A DNA stretch of 64,000 nt from Chrysomallon squamiferum. Lineage: Eukaryota > Mollusca > Gastropoda > Neomphalida > Peltospiridae. A program made the translations under genes and the position numbers. The DNA is taken from assembly GCA_012295275.1 (NCBI GenBank), contig CM022671.1, forward strand, positions 33,387,927-33,451,926, in the 5' to 3' direction. The notes beneath the pieces are model-generated. The model was given only the letters and a program-made list of their open reading frames with translations. It was not told the origin of the DNA and made no database searches. Positions 35,808-46,600 of the stretch are shown here, piece by piece (positions within the stretch are counted from its first letter, which is position 1; each line of letters starts with the position of its first letter).

Positions 35808-35817
35808 TTTCACTTTC
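35808..35817 (-). promoter_or_regulatory. ISRE/IRF-type site upstream of the RHIM-SAMD9-like gene
   Basis: GAAAGTGAAA on the minus strand inside TCTACTTTCACTTTC (35803-35817), the same 15 bases as upstream of the CARD-SAMD9-like gene. It lies about 780 bases before the coding ATG at 36587. Confidence 0.6.
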
Positions 35818-35839
35818 GACAGTTGTTTAGCTGATATTC

Positions 35840-35933
35840 CATTGTTTTAACAAGCAAGAACACCAAAAAAAGAGTGAGCGACAGCTGCACGACTGTAACT
35901 TGTTTTCGAGATTACTGAACTTGATTATCTTAG
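35840..35933 (+). promoter_or_regulatory. Probable untranslated first exon
   Basis: GC-richer than its surroundings, just downstream of the ISRE-type site, and ending in a strong donor TTATCTTAG/GTGAGTGA at 35934. The next acceptor, TTAATTTTAAG at 36570, opens the exon with the start codon. The 5' end is a guess. Confidence 0.45.
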
Positions 35934-36586
35934 GTGAGTGACCCAAAATAATAATAATTATATGCAAATTAAATATTAAATTTGAAATTAAACAATAAAA
36001 TGTTAAATTTAAATATGAATATAATTCAATGCGGATTTATTAACTAGAATAAAAGTTCAACTATACACCTTAGAAATAAATAATAACAATTTAAAAAATA
36101 ATATATAAAAATAATAATCACAGCTTACAAAAACATTGAAGTATATGACCAATAGTTTTGATTTATTATCCTTTTAAGGGATTTAAATGTAAATTTCATT
36201 TATTTTCTTTTAAAAGTAAATGAAAAAACTTGATATCTAGTTTGTATTTAGGATATGTAAATTAATATAAGGCAAGCTAGACAAATCCCACAGTCCTGAG
36301 AATAATTATAAATAGAACAAAAACAAAAACTAACCTTTTGCTAAAATTGATGCTAAAAGTGTTCACTGTTTTACCAGCTCAATGCAATTATAAGTTTGTT
36401 CTGTCATAACATATTACTGGGACTTGATTTTAATCCATGGTCACCTGCTGACATCTGATCGTACATATGAACATATAAAAGTATTTAATTTTATATTGCA
36501 TTTCCAAGAACTAGTTATCCACTGTGTAATCACTTTGCATTACTTAAAATTTGTTTAATTTAATTTTAAGACTTTTCGCTGGCATC

Positions 36587-36650
36587 ATGGCTGAAAATGA
36601 TGAAGAAAGTCAAACAATGGATCAGGCACAGGCACAAGCCACAAATGAAG
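36587..36650 (+). CDS. RHIM-SAMD9-like exon 1
   Basis: The ATG lies 16 bases into an exon with acceptor TAATTTTAAG. It encodes 21 acidic and Gln-rich residues (MAENDEESQTMDQAQAQ) and ends GAAG/GTAAAT. No CARD is present, unlike the paralogue. Confidence 0.8.
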
Positions 36651-38725
36651 GTAAATATTCATACACCACAAATCTAGAAATGAGAGGTGATGATTTATAT
36701 AAATGAAGTTTGTTTGCATTCAGTTTTGTATTTGTGGATTAAACTTAACTAAATAAATAAATAAATCAATCAATTAATAAATAAATAAATACCTTTATAG
36801 GAAAAACTTTCTTTGAATAATTTTGGTCTGTTGAAAATACTACATACACTAAACAAATGTTGTGTTGTTTTTAAGAAAAAAAAAAATATTTAATTGTCTT
36901 ATTTTTACTTACAGATCAGAGATGTACTATAATTAACTATTTCAGAGACTGTAAGTTTAAGAATGTTGACAAACTACAAGTAGGAGGAAACAACTCTATA
37001 ATAAATCAGGCATCAGATCTTCTAGCTTCCTCAAAAGGTATATTAATAAAAATAATAAATTACTCAATACAGGTGAATGATCTTAAATTTCATTTAAAAA
37101 AAGTATAATTGTGTGCATAGTATCTAACTCAGATTCTTATATTAATAGTAATGGCATCACATAATCTTGTTTATTTAATGAAGCATTCAATACATTGTAT
37201 TTACGGTTTTGTGGCATAAGACATATTCTTTTTCTTCTTGGAGGCCATTGATAAGTCCTTGGAGTTTGGTATTTAGGAATATGTCTTGTGTCCAAACTTT
37301 CTGACAGTTCACTTCCAGGTATTGGCAGTATTTGCAAGACCCATCTTTTTCAGTACAGTTTGCAGATGAAAATTATTGTTTGTTCTTTCCTGTTGAACTG
37401 ATATATGCAGTCTTTATCAGGGCTGTAACCTGTAGTTTCTGATCTTCCACTTTGAACTTTAATTTTGAAGTGCATATTATGAAGGATAGCATTCGCAGAA
37501 TTAGCTTATCATTTTGGCCAGCAGGTCAGCTTTTTCATTACCTGCTGGTATCCACTGGAGAGCACTGAACATAATTATGATTAAGGATCACTCAGATAAT
37601 AGGCAAGGAAACCTACATCTGTCAGTTATGGACTGTTCATTCTGATTAGCAGAATAGAATCTTTATATGCACCATTCCAGTCAGGAAAGTATGTACCACA
37701 TCTTTGTTACACTGATTATCCTCAGCTACCAAGGTGATAATTACTGTAAGAAAATGACTTTGTTATAAACACTGACATCATCTTTTGATTCCAAACTGAA
37801 ATTTTCTTCCTGATACCCTAGTCTTTTTATAGCTGAATGGCTGCTGATGATGGGGAATTTATGTTTTAAATGTTAAACATATACAGTGGTACCTTGAGTT
37901 ACAAGTGCTCCAACTTACTGGCTTTTCGATTTACAAGCAGCTGCCCTGTCAATTTTTTGCTTTGAGTTGTGAGCCAAAATCCAAGTTATGAGCAAGCTTT
38001 GGATACACCACCAGTAGTTGGTGCAATGAACATCACAACATCCTCTCAGTGAATTCCTCGTTTGCTTCATGTGGTTACCTCGCCTTGGAAGCATCTCTGT
38101 TGTTTTGTGCAGTATTTTGCTATTATTTCATGGAGCCTAAGAAAGTGAATGCAAAGGACAGTGGTGAGAAGACAAAGCGATGATGTCCATTGAATTAAAG
38201 CTTGAATTCATAGAAAAACATGAGCGAGGTGTGCGAGTAGTCAACATGGCTCGGCAGTACAAGCTTAGTAATTTTTCTATATGTACCATATTGAAGCAGA
38301 AGGCATTGATAAAGGCTATAACTCCAGCCAAAGGCATTAAAATAATTTCTAAGCAACAGACCTCTGTCCATGAAACCCTAATCCTGTACACTTTACAAAA
38401 CCAATTTATTTCTTTACATTCTCTTTTATTTTGTTTTTTTATACAATATTTGTCATTTATACATACATTTTTCTTATTTAAAGACACCTTACAAAAATCT
38501 GGGGCTGGAATGGATTAATGGTATTTCAATTAATTTCATCTGGGAAAATGTATTTGATATATATGAGCAAATTGAGTTACAAGCTCGGCCACGGAATAAA
38601 TTAAACTTGTAAGTCAAGGTACCACTGTATTTTGTTATATGTTAATAGCAAAGTGTGTAAAGTGTCACTGAACAAAATTTAATAAATATATTGACTTATT
38701 ACAAATAAATTCTTTAAATATATTT

Positions 38726-38805
<80 letters not shown>

Positions 38806-41800
38806 AACAAAAATCATAAAATTAGAACCAAAATTGTTGTATATATATACACACATAACATTTTTTCAGATACTGGTGAGGATTATAACAAAAGTGACAT
38901 ATTTGCAGCACTTGTTACAAGTTGTCTCAACCCAACAAACTCTTCAAGGGCAAAAGAAATGAAACTACAGGTTCTGGAAAAGAAACTTGATACTCTGCTA
39001 TCATTCATATATAGAAAGAAGACAAAATTTAGAGATGTGTATGGAAAACCTACATCTGATTTTATTGAAAAGAATAATGATAGGTTTGCCCTCATCAACA
39101 AAAATGGTGCTCTTTATGTGAAATTAAAGATATCGGCAGTGAAATATGAAGAAAATAAGATGGCAAGTTATAAATGTACTGAGGACAAAGGTGAAAAGGA
39201 TGAAGTAGATAGAAGTCAGGAAGGATTTCAGCCAGTCAGTGATAAATGTGAGAGTGAAGTCTGGGTGAAACAGATGTCAAAGAAATGTACTGAGGACAAA
39301 GGTGAAAAGGATGAAGTAGATAGAAGTCAGGAAGGATTTCAGCCAGTCAGTGATAAATGTGAGAGTGAAGTCTGGGTGAAACAGATGTCAAAGAAACAGA
39401 GAAGAAAAGCCAATAAAAAGGAAAAGAAAGATGACAATGTCAGCAACGAGAGCATTTTTTTCATCCAGTCTGATACCAAGTCCTCTTTAGACAAAACTTT
39501 TGTTGAAGGCCTCCTAAATCAGACAGAAAGTAATAATGTAGTATTTTACCCTGATGACAAAATTTATAAAGATAACCCATACCAGTTTATGCAGGATGTT
39601 GTAAGTATATGGAACACTCCCTACAGACATGATGGTTTCATTGTTCTGGGTGTAGAATGTCAGATGCAGATGCCACATAAAGTGATAGGTCTTAATACTT
39701 CAAATGGCAATGATGTTTACCAAAATCTCTTTGTTGCACAGTGCTTCAAAATTAAACCCCAGTATGAATACACAGAACATTTGTACAATGGAAAAATTGT
39801 AGGAGTTATCACAATTCCAAGTAGCCATGGGAAGGGTTATCCATCAGTTGTTGAAAACAATTCATGCGAACCACATTTTGTCAAAGGCCAGTTGTGGGCC
39901 CGTTTCAACAAGGTAAACAAATTAATACCTGCAGAAGATTTGTTCACAGGACAAATTTACTTCTGGTTCTTCTCACCAATTACTACAACGTCCTTTGTGG
40001 AGCCTGAACCTCAGTCAGTGACAAGAGAATCTCAAACCTCTGAATCTGAAGTAGAGTTAGAAATTCAGGAACTCCCGGAGGTTTGTGAAGAGAAGACAGA
40101 GTTTGCAGCAGCTGTGGACTGTTTCAAGAAAGGCTTTTTTGTTTTAATTTCTGGCAAATCACCAAAGATATCAAAGCACTTGGAAAAGCTTGCCCTTGTA
40201 CCATGGGTGTCAGTTTATGACTTTGACAAATACAGCAGAGACTGTGGTTTGCTTTCTTGTCTTGAAGATGTCATTAAGAAGAAGAGATACTTAAATGTGC
40301 ACACATGGATGACACCAGCATCTAATCTGACAGAAAGTGGAACACAGTGGTGTTGTATGAGAGGCCTGAGAGAAATTGCAGACAGTGATACACCAGATGA
40401 TCCACTGAGATGGTTTAAACACACAAAATCAGGTCTTGATAATATTTGTCTCAGTCTGGCTAGATTTGCTGAGATTTATACAGTCCTTAAGATAATAATC
40501 TTTTGGCCTGATGATGAACAGAGGGTCCAGTACATTTACCGATTTCTGGCTCATCTTGATGGATATTTAGGACCATCAAAGCTGGTCATCATCTGTTTTG
40601 AAGATCCAAGGACAGACGTGTCAAAATCACGGCTTTCCATGTTAATCAGTGAGCATAAAGAAGATGCTGTAAAAATTGTCATGCATCAGGACGAGCTGTG
40701 TTCTGAAATAGAAAACTTGTTAGAAAGCAGAGAGGTGGCAAAAAAAGTTAGTTATACTCTACCAAAAGAGGAGGGTTATGCCAATTGTTATATTGATGAA
40801 ACTGATGCCATCTGGTTGCGTGAGGACCTGGATGTCCTCTTTGAATCAAACCCATACACCAAAAATGAATCTGATGTGGATGTTTTGGATAAAGAAGCTG
40901 ACAACTTCTTTCATGGTGGAACCATTCACTGGTTTGCCTGGTATGAATTGGGTTCTGGACATTTAGAAGTTGAAAGAGATATCATGTTCAGCATTTTGGA
41001 TCATATTAATAAAAAAATCAAGAAAGAATATCGAAGTTTTATCATTACCCTCTTTCATGCTCCAGGTGGTGGTGGTACCACAATGGCTCAGAGAATCCTG
41101 TGGGAACTTCATCGCACCATCCCTTGTGCTGAAGTGAAAAAGAGAGCTACAATTGATGGGTTAACAGATAAAATTATGTTCCTTCATGAAAAATCCAACC
41201 TTCCTGTAGTTCTGCTTTTTGATGGAGGTGAAGAATCAGGAATTAAACAATTGGTGAAATGTCTCCACTCTGTTTTTGCCATAATTCTTTATGTGAAGAG
41301 ACACCCTTACATGATTCCAGAGGTAGCGTCTCGACCATGGGATAACAAATTTTGGTTGGATGGCAAAGTGTCAGGTGTAGAAGCCAAAAAGCTTGCACTG
41401 AAATTTGCTAGTAGATGTGAATCCAAAAAGAATAAATTAACCAAAATGAGTAGAGAAGTGCATGATGAAGGAAAATCTCATTATGTTTTTGAATTTGGAA
41501 TGGCTGTTTATTTATCAGAATTTAAAGGCATTTCTTCTTTTGTTAGAGGATACCTAGATTTTGAAAGGAATCCTCAAAAACAGCTTTCACCTATACAGAA
41601 TGTTCTTGTCTATTTGTCTCTTGCATATTACTATGGTCAGTCACCTATACCGTGTCAATTTTTTGCACCTCTGCTTGGTAAACCATCAAATTATGAGATT
41701 GACATGGAAGATTTTCCTCACCCAGCAAGTGTTTTCATAGTAAAAGATTTGAATAATGGAAGAGCCAATGACATCAGAATTTGTCATTACCTGGTTGCTA

Positions 41801-43698
41801 AAGAGATCCTTGAGTACATCCTTAATGAAAAGCAGACTCGTCATCATGCTGATAAGCTCAGCACGTCAGCCAAGAGAGGTTTGAAGGATCTGTGTCTTCA
41901 GTTCATATCATATGCTAGTCAGAAGAACCTGAGGTCATCACTAACTGCCTGGACTGTGATTCGAATCCTTACTCAAACTTTTATCTTCAGGGATAACAAA
42001 GACGTGGGAGAGAATGAAACTCAAACTAAAAAGCCTCTGTTTTCACAAATAATGAATGATGTTGACTCTGACCCTCCTTACACTGGTCGACTTGAAATTC
42101 TAGAAAAACTTACAAGTTCTTTTCCAGGTGATCCAAATTTCCAGGCTCATCTTGGAAGATTTTATGCCCACTGCAGACCTGATGAAGATGGCAAAGCTGT
42201 GGCATGTTTTAAACGAGCACTTGAACTTTGTCATCAACAACATGTTGGAAAAGAAATGGATGATGCAATGAGATCCACCTTGATGCACATATACCACATG
42301 TATGGAATGATATACAAGAAAAAGGTTTCCAGATATACAGGGAGAACTCCAGGAGACAAACCAGACATAAAAACACCTGCTGATGAATTCATGTCAACAG
42401 CTGAACGCATTACTGCTGATGCTGAAATAGCTTGTTTGCAGTTTGCAAAAAGCAGAGAACACAAACCAAAAGGAAATGATGAAATATACAATTATGCATT
42501 TTCAAGTGAAATCATGGTCCGTCTTCATGTCTGTGACTTTGTTCAGAGAAATTACCAGCTTGGTGGGATTTCTGATTTCCTTTCGCAAGAGCAGGATCAC
42601 CCAACAGCAAAATTTATTGAAGAAACAATTGGCACTGTTGAAGACTTAATAGTGGAATGCTACAGTGTTGTGAATATTGAAAATATTGATACAGAGTTTG
42701 GCAAGGCTTTGTTTTGGTACCATTCTCTTTTCAAAAGCCATTCTTCCCATCTTGAAAACATGTTCCTTGATGATGAGGTTTCATCAAGAAGACTGAAAAT
42801 TGCAGCCTTGAAACTGAAATATTTGTCAAACTGTAGAGGAACATGTAGTGTATTTGAAGGCAGTTCTGTGACAAAGGAAGATCTTAAGAAGCTGGTTCAC
42901 TGGTATGAGCAGAACTTCAAAGATGCTATAAGCTATGGAGAAGCTAACAAGAGGCAGCTTGATGGTGATTATAAAGAGTGGATGTTTGCAATTCGTAATC
43001 AGGAATTTGTCTATAATTACTCAGTGGAAAAGGTGTTGCAGTTTGTACGAGATTGGCATAAACAGGTGAAAAGTCCAACATCCATCTTTTATCTTTTCAT
43101 TTGCAAAAGTCTTGTTGGCTTTGGAACAAAATCTCAAAAAGGTATCAGTGAGACTTTGGTAGAAGCTCAGCTCTTAAAGAGTGAATTACAGAATTTAAGC
43201 AAATCTGTTCTCAGGCCACGATTCCCCCATGAATGGCTGGGAAAAGATCAAAATGGAATAAAATGCCTAATTTCAAACAACAGAATTATTGATGCAGGAC
43301 ATATGAAAGGTGATTCTTCTTTGTTGGCCATTTGCAAGGGAACAATATGTCATCCTAACAAGAATCACCTGAGTGGGTACATTGATCTTGATCTTGGAGA
43401 CAATTCTGTTGCAGTAAAGACATTTTACATCCCAATTAGAGCTGAACTTCATGGCGCCAGATATGCTGGAAAAAGAGTTCAGTTCCATTTGGCTTTTTCT
43501 CTCGTTCATGGATATGAAGCTTTTGCTGTGACACTTCTGAAGAAATACCCTTGTTCTGCCTGTCAGCTAAAGATAGAAATTCCAAAAGAGGAAGAATCTG
43601 CTGACTGTTGTTGTGGAACTGTTGTCAAACGAACAGACTCACCAGTGGAAGAAGACACACACAGCATGGAACTGAACATGAATGAAGAACTCAAGTAA
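36587..43698 (+). CDS. RHIM-motif SAMD9-like protein (3 coding exons, 1671 aa)
   Basis: Exons: 36587-36650, 36915-37037 and 38870-43698, all junctions phase 1. The protein starts MAENDEESQ after a short 5' UTR. Residues 42-50 read LQVGGNNSI, a full match to the RHIM core pattern (I/V/L)Q(V/I/L)GxxNx(I/L/M). Then come a 37-residue perfect repeat, a basic patch (KKQRRKANKKEKK), an AlbA_2-like region (about 276-419), a SIR2-like region (471-670), a P-loop NTPase (GGGGTT at 795-800), TPR-like repeats (about 1120-1350), an OB-fold (about 1513-1623) and a cysteine knuckle (about 1624-1646). It has no SAM domain or CARD. It is collinear with the CARD-SAMD9-like paralogue through the whole core and is uninterrupted. 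Predicted to be a cytosolic STAND-type immune effector that could co-assemble through the RHIM. Possible poly(A) signal at 44285. Confidence 0.87.
36915..37037 (+). CDS. RHIM-SAMD9-like exon 2: RHIM-type motif
   Basis: Acceptor TTACTTACAG, donor AAAG/GTATAT, phase 1 to 1. The codons at 36974-37000 give LQVGGNNSI. The exon aligns without gaps to exon 4 of the CARD-SAMD9-like gene around this point, and only this copy has the Q-x-G and Asn of a RHIM. Confidence 0.82.
37190..37760 (-). mobile_element. Fragment of a non-LTR retrotransposon (RNase H region)
   Basis: The minus strand around 37511-37570 encodes LQWIPAGNEKADLLAK, the 'W-P-H/A-G-x-GNE-AD-LAK' signature of retroelement RNase H. Frames are broken. 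It lies in intron 2 of the RHIM-SAMD9-like gene. Limits are approximate. Confidence 0.7.
37884..38627 (+). mobile_element. Tigger/pogo-like DNA transposon, internally deleted
   Basis: Terminal inverted repeats CAGTGGTACCTTGAGTTACA and its near-complement at 38607-38627 are flanked by TA target duplications (37882-37883, 38628-38629). Inside, about 38130-38390, a frameshifted remnant encodes MSIELKLEFIEKHERGV and VNMARQYKLSNFSICTIL. This is the CENP-B/Tigger helix-turn-helix; the catalytic domain is absent. Confidence 0.85.
38732..38802. repeat. (CT)n microsatellite
   Basis: Seventy-one bases of CT, followed by AATCATAAAATTAGAACC and the bases after it, which also occur next to the GA array of tandem unit 3 (about 24250). 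Confidence 0.95.
38870..43698 (+). CDS. RHIM-SAMD9-like exon 3: SAMD9 core
   Basis: One 4.8 kb exon, acceptor TTTTTTCAG, stop TAA at 43696-43698. It is open throughout. Landmarks: KKTKFRDVYGKP (shared start), FMQDVVSIWNTP and FIVLGVECQ (AlbA_2-like), VPWVSVYDFDKY and GTQWCCMRGLRE (SIR2-like), FHAPGGGGTTMAQRILWEL (P-loop), FQAHLGRFYAHCRPDED (TPR-like), AICKGTICHPNK and SGYIDLDLGDN (OB-fold). Confidence 0.9.
39172..39393 (+). repeat. Perfect 111-bp tandem duplication inside the coding exon
   Basis: Two identical 37-codon copies, 39172-39282 and 39283-39393, each from KCTEDKGEK to VKQMSK. The duplication is in frame and sits in the variable linker before AlbA_2. Absence of any substitution implies a very recent event or a polymorphic VNTR. 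Confidence 0.95.
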
Positions 43699-46600
43699 AT
43701 ATTCTCTGAAATTGACCATACATGAACCCTGATGACAGAGTATAATTCAGTAATAACAAAATTTATAGACATTGTTAAAATTAATTATGATCATGATAAC
43801 AATTACAGACGTTTATTTGTTTTTTTTTTTAAATTATTATTCTTTTCTCTAATGATTACTCATGCATTAATTTAATAATGAATTTGAATGTAGAATGGCA
43901 GACATTATCTTTTATTTATACTTGTGCTGCTCTTCACTCGTCAATTTACTTGTCGTGTAAAATTATGTATCACTATAGCTGGCCTCTACCCAAGTCAAAG
44001 ACAAACATTTTGATATAAAAATGAATATGTGAGATTTCACTAGTTCATACAGTGGAGACATTTTATGAATGACCACTGGAAATCTTGACTGATAATGTGA
44101 ACTGTACCATGGGATGCTTCTAGGTTTGACTACAAAAATGAAAAAAAAAAAAAAAAAGAGATTCCTGTTGTACTTCTTTCAGTTGTGTTTGCTTGATATC
44201 TTTTGTATATATATATAAAATGATGTCACAGCAGTTCATTGTGCTTAAAATCTGATTATATAAACATACAACAAACAATTATTAAATAAAAATAATGGAT
44301 TGAAAATAATTACTTGTTTAATTCATATTATATAATTATATATATGTTGTTTTACATATACAACACAGTGGAATATGATGTTATTTGTAGATTTTTTACT
44401 GTAAAAAAATTATTAATTTAATCTTGTAGGATGAATTTTAATTAATAAGCTTTTTGTTTTATTAGTATCAGGTTTTTGTATTTGAATCAAATTAATTATT
44501 GTTATATTTTAATCACAAATTGTACTTAATTTTTCCATTGTTTTCAAACACATACACACAAATATTCACAGTTTTATTGTGTACAGACTTAGAAAAAAAT
44601 AAAATATCATAAACATATAAAATTCAGCTGTTTATTTAAATGTTGTTTCTGAACATGATTATCATATCAGAACTGTACTCTCTGTAATAATGTTTCCAGT
44701 TACTTAATCCATTTATTTTATGTAAATGATTATTTTTGTCTAATCTATAACATCTGATTTCCCAGTTTACTGATTACAATCTGAAATTTTGTCAAGACAT
44801 GACAGTATATTGTCAAATTTTATTTAGTATTTTTATTTTCTCCAAATTATTGATCTATAGTAAATTAAATAATGTAATAAACATTATATTTAGCATGGAT
44901 TACACATGGATTAAATGTGGATTCATTATTCTTCACAAAACCACACTTTCTTTGATGTATCTTGTTAATTAGGTAGCTTTAATTATTAATAATTTGTAGA
45001 TTATTGTAATTACTTGTAATTACATTATTTTTTATATGTTGTGATATTTTTTTAATTAACGTTTTAAGAAGTGATTTACTTTTCAGTATTTCTGTATTTA
45101 CAATTTATTTTTATTAGTGTATAATATAGAGTAGAATTGTTTTTACTTTTATTTATTATACGTATTTATATAATCAGTATTCTGCTTTATCACAGTATAC
45201 TGTTAGTTAATTAATTAATTATTAGTTTGATATCTGTTGTATTTAAAAAAATAAAAAAACATTGTCATTTACCAACAAATGTAGGAGGACATAATTCTGT
45301 GTGTTCATTAACAAAACATAAAATATTTTTGAAGGCACAGCAAAGCAAAAGATGTAATTTCTTTTGAGGATTTTTGATTCTGGCATTAATACTGATACTG
45401 ATCCAGTGATTGACATACTGATGTGGATCTTCTAGAATAAATTCTGTGTTCAGTGTCTTGATGTGTGTAGAGGTGGATTAAAATGTTCTGTATTTTAGGT
45501 GCAGATTTTGTGGTGCTCTGAAACTATCACAAATAATTTTCAATAGCTACCAAAGGAATATAAGAAACTTGATGTTAACGTGACATGTGCATTTAGTCTG
45601 TTTTCACCTTACATAAGTTAGGTTGCATTTATGTCAGTGCTGATTTTTATTTATTTACTTTTAAAAGTAGATCAAGGAAAAACAAAAAAGAGAAAAACAA
45701 AACACTCACATTTTGTATGTGTTATTAATGGTTGTGGAAATTGCATTGACTGTAATTAACTTATAATAATAATAATAAATACTACATATTTACCATCAGC
45801 AAGCTATTCTTTGAAATAAATATATAACTGAAAAGTTAAGTAATATGAATTTCTTCTTTTTTATGCTAATGTTAATTTTTAAATGTTACTTAATTTGCAA
45901 ATATATTATTTTTATATAACAAAAACAAACCTTAAATTTTTAATACTTAATTATTAATACTTATTTGTAAATTATTACAGTTTTAAAAATTATTTATAAA
46001 TACTCTGTTTAATATTCATAAACATCAATGAAAAATCATATGAAGTTTTAAAATTAGTTTTGTATATTACTTAGAAGAGAAGTCACTGTTATCAGTTCCT
46101 CCTGCACAAAACAGAAATTTTCTGATACCATTATTACTTAAATAAGTGTTGAAAACTGTTGAAAATAAATTAAACATACCTAACTTTAGTTAGAAGTCAA
46201 AATGAGCAAGACTTTTTTTTTAATGAGTTTTATATTGTTGTAGATGGTCAGTTTTTAAAAATTTGTTTTCATTTGAATTTTTGTTGTTACGGTCTTTATT
46301 TTACTGTCTGTCTATGTTTATGTTTGTAGATATGTGAAACTTATTTTTTTTCTTATTTATATTTTTTGTTCATAATATAATCATGACAGTGATTTTAATT
46401 AGTTTGCTTAACATTGGTTGTAATTAATACTCACTGCTATTTATAAAAACTGTTTGTACTGTGTTTGGTGAAGTTAATGCAGATGTTCTGATTATGGCAA
46501 CAGTGTGTGTGTTAGTTGATGTTCTTTGGTCACAGTGAAACTAGTACTAGTCCAGACATTGATAATCCAGATCATGTTTCCATTAACTTCCTTCTGACCG

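Noticed and set aside
37137-37337. Minus-strand 66-codon frame as a gene
   Set aside because: It belongs to a decayed retroelement fragment carrying an RNase H signature.
38137-38518. Small genes on both strands near 38.3 kb
   Set aside because: They are the remnant of a Tigger-like transposase inside an element with terminal inverted repeats.
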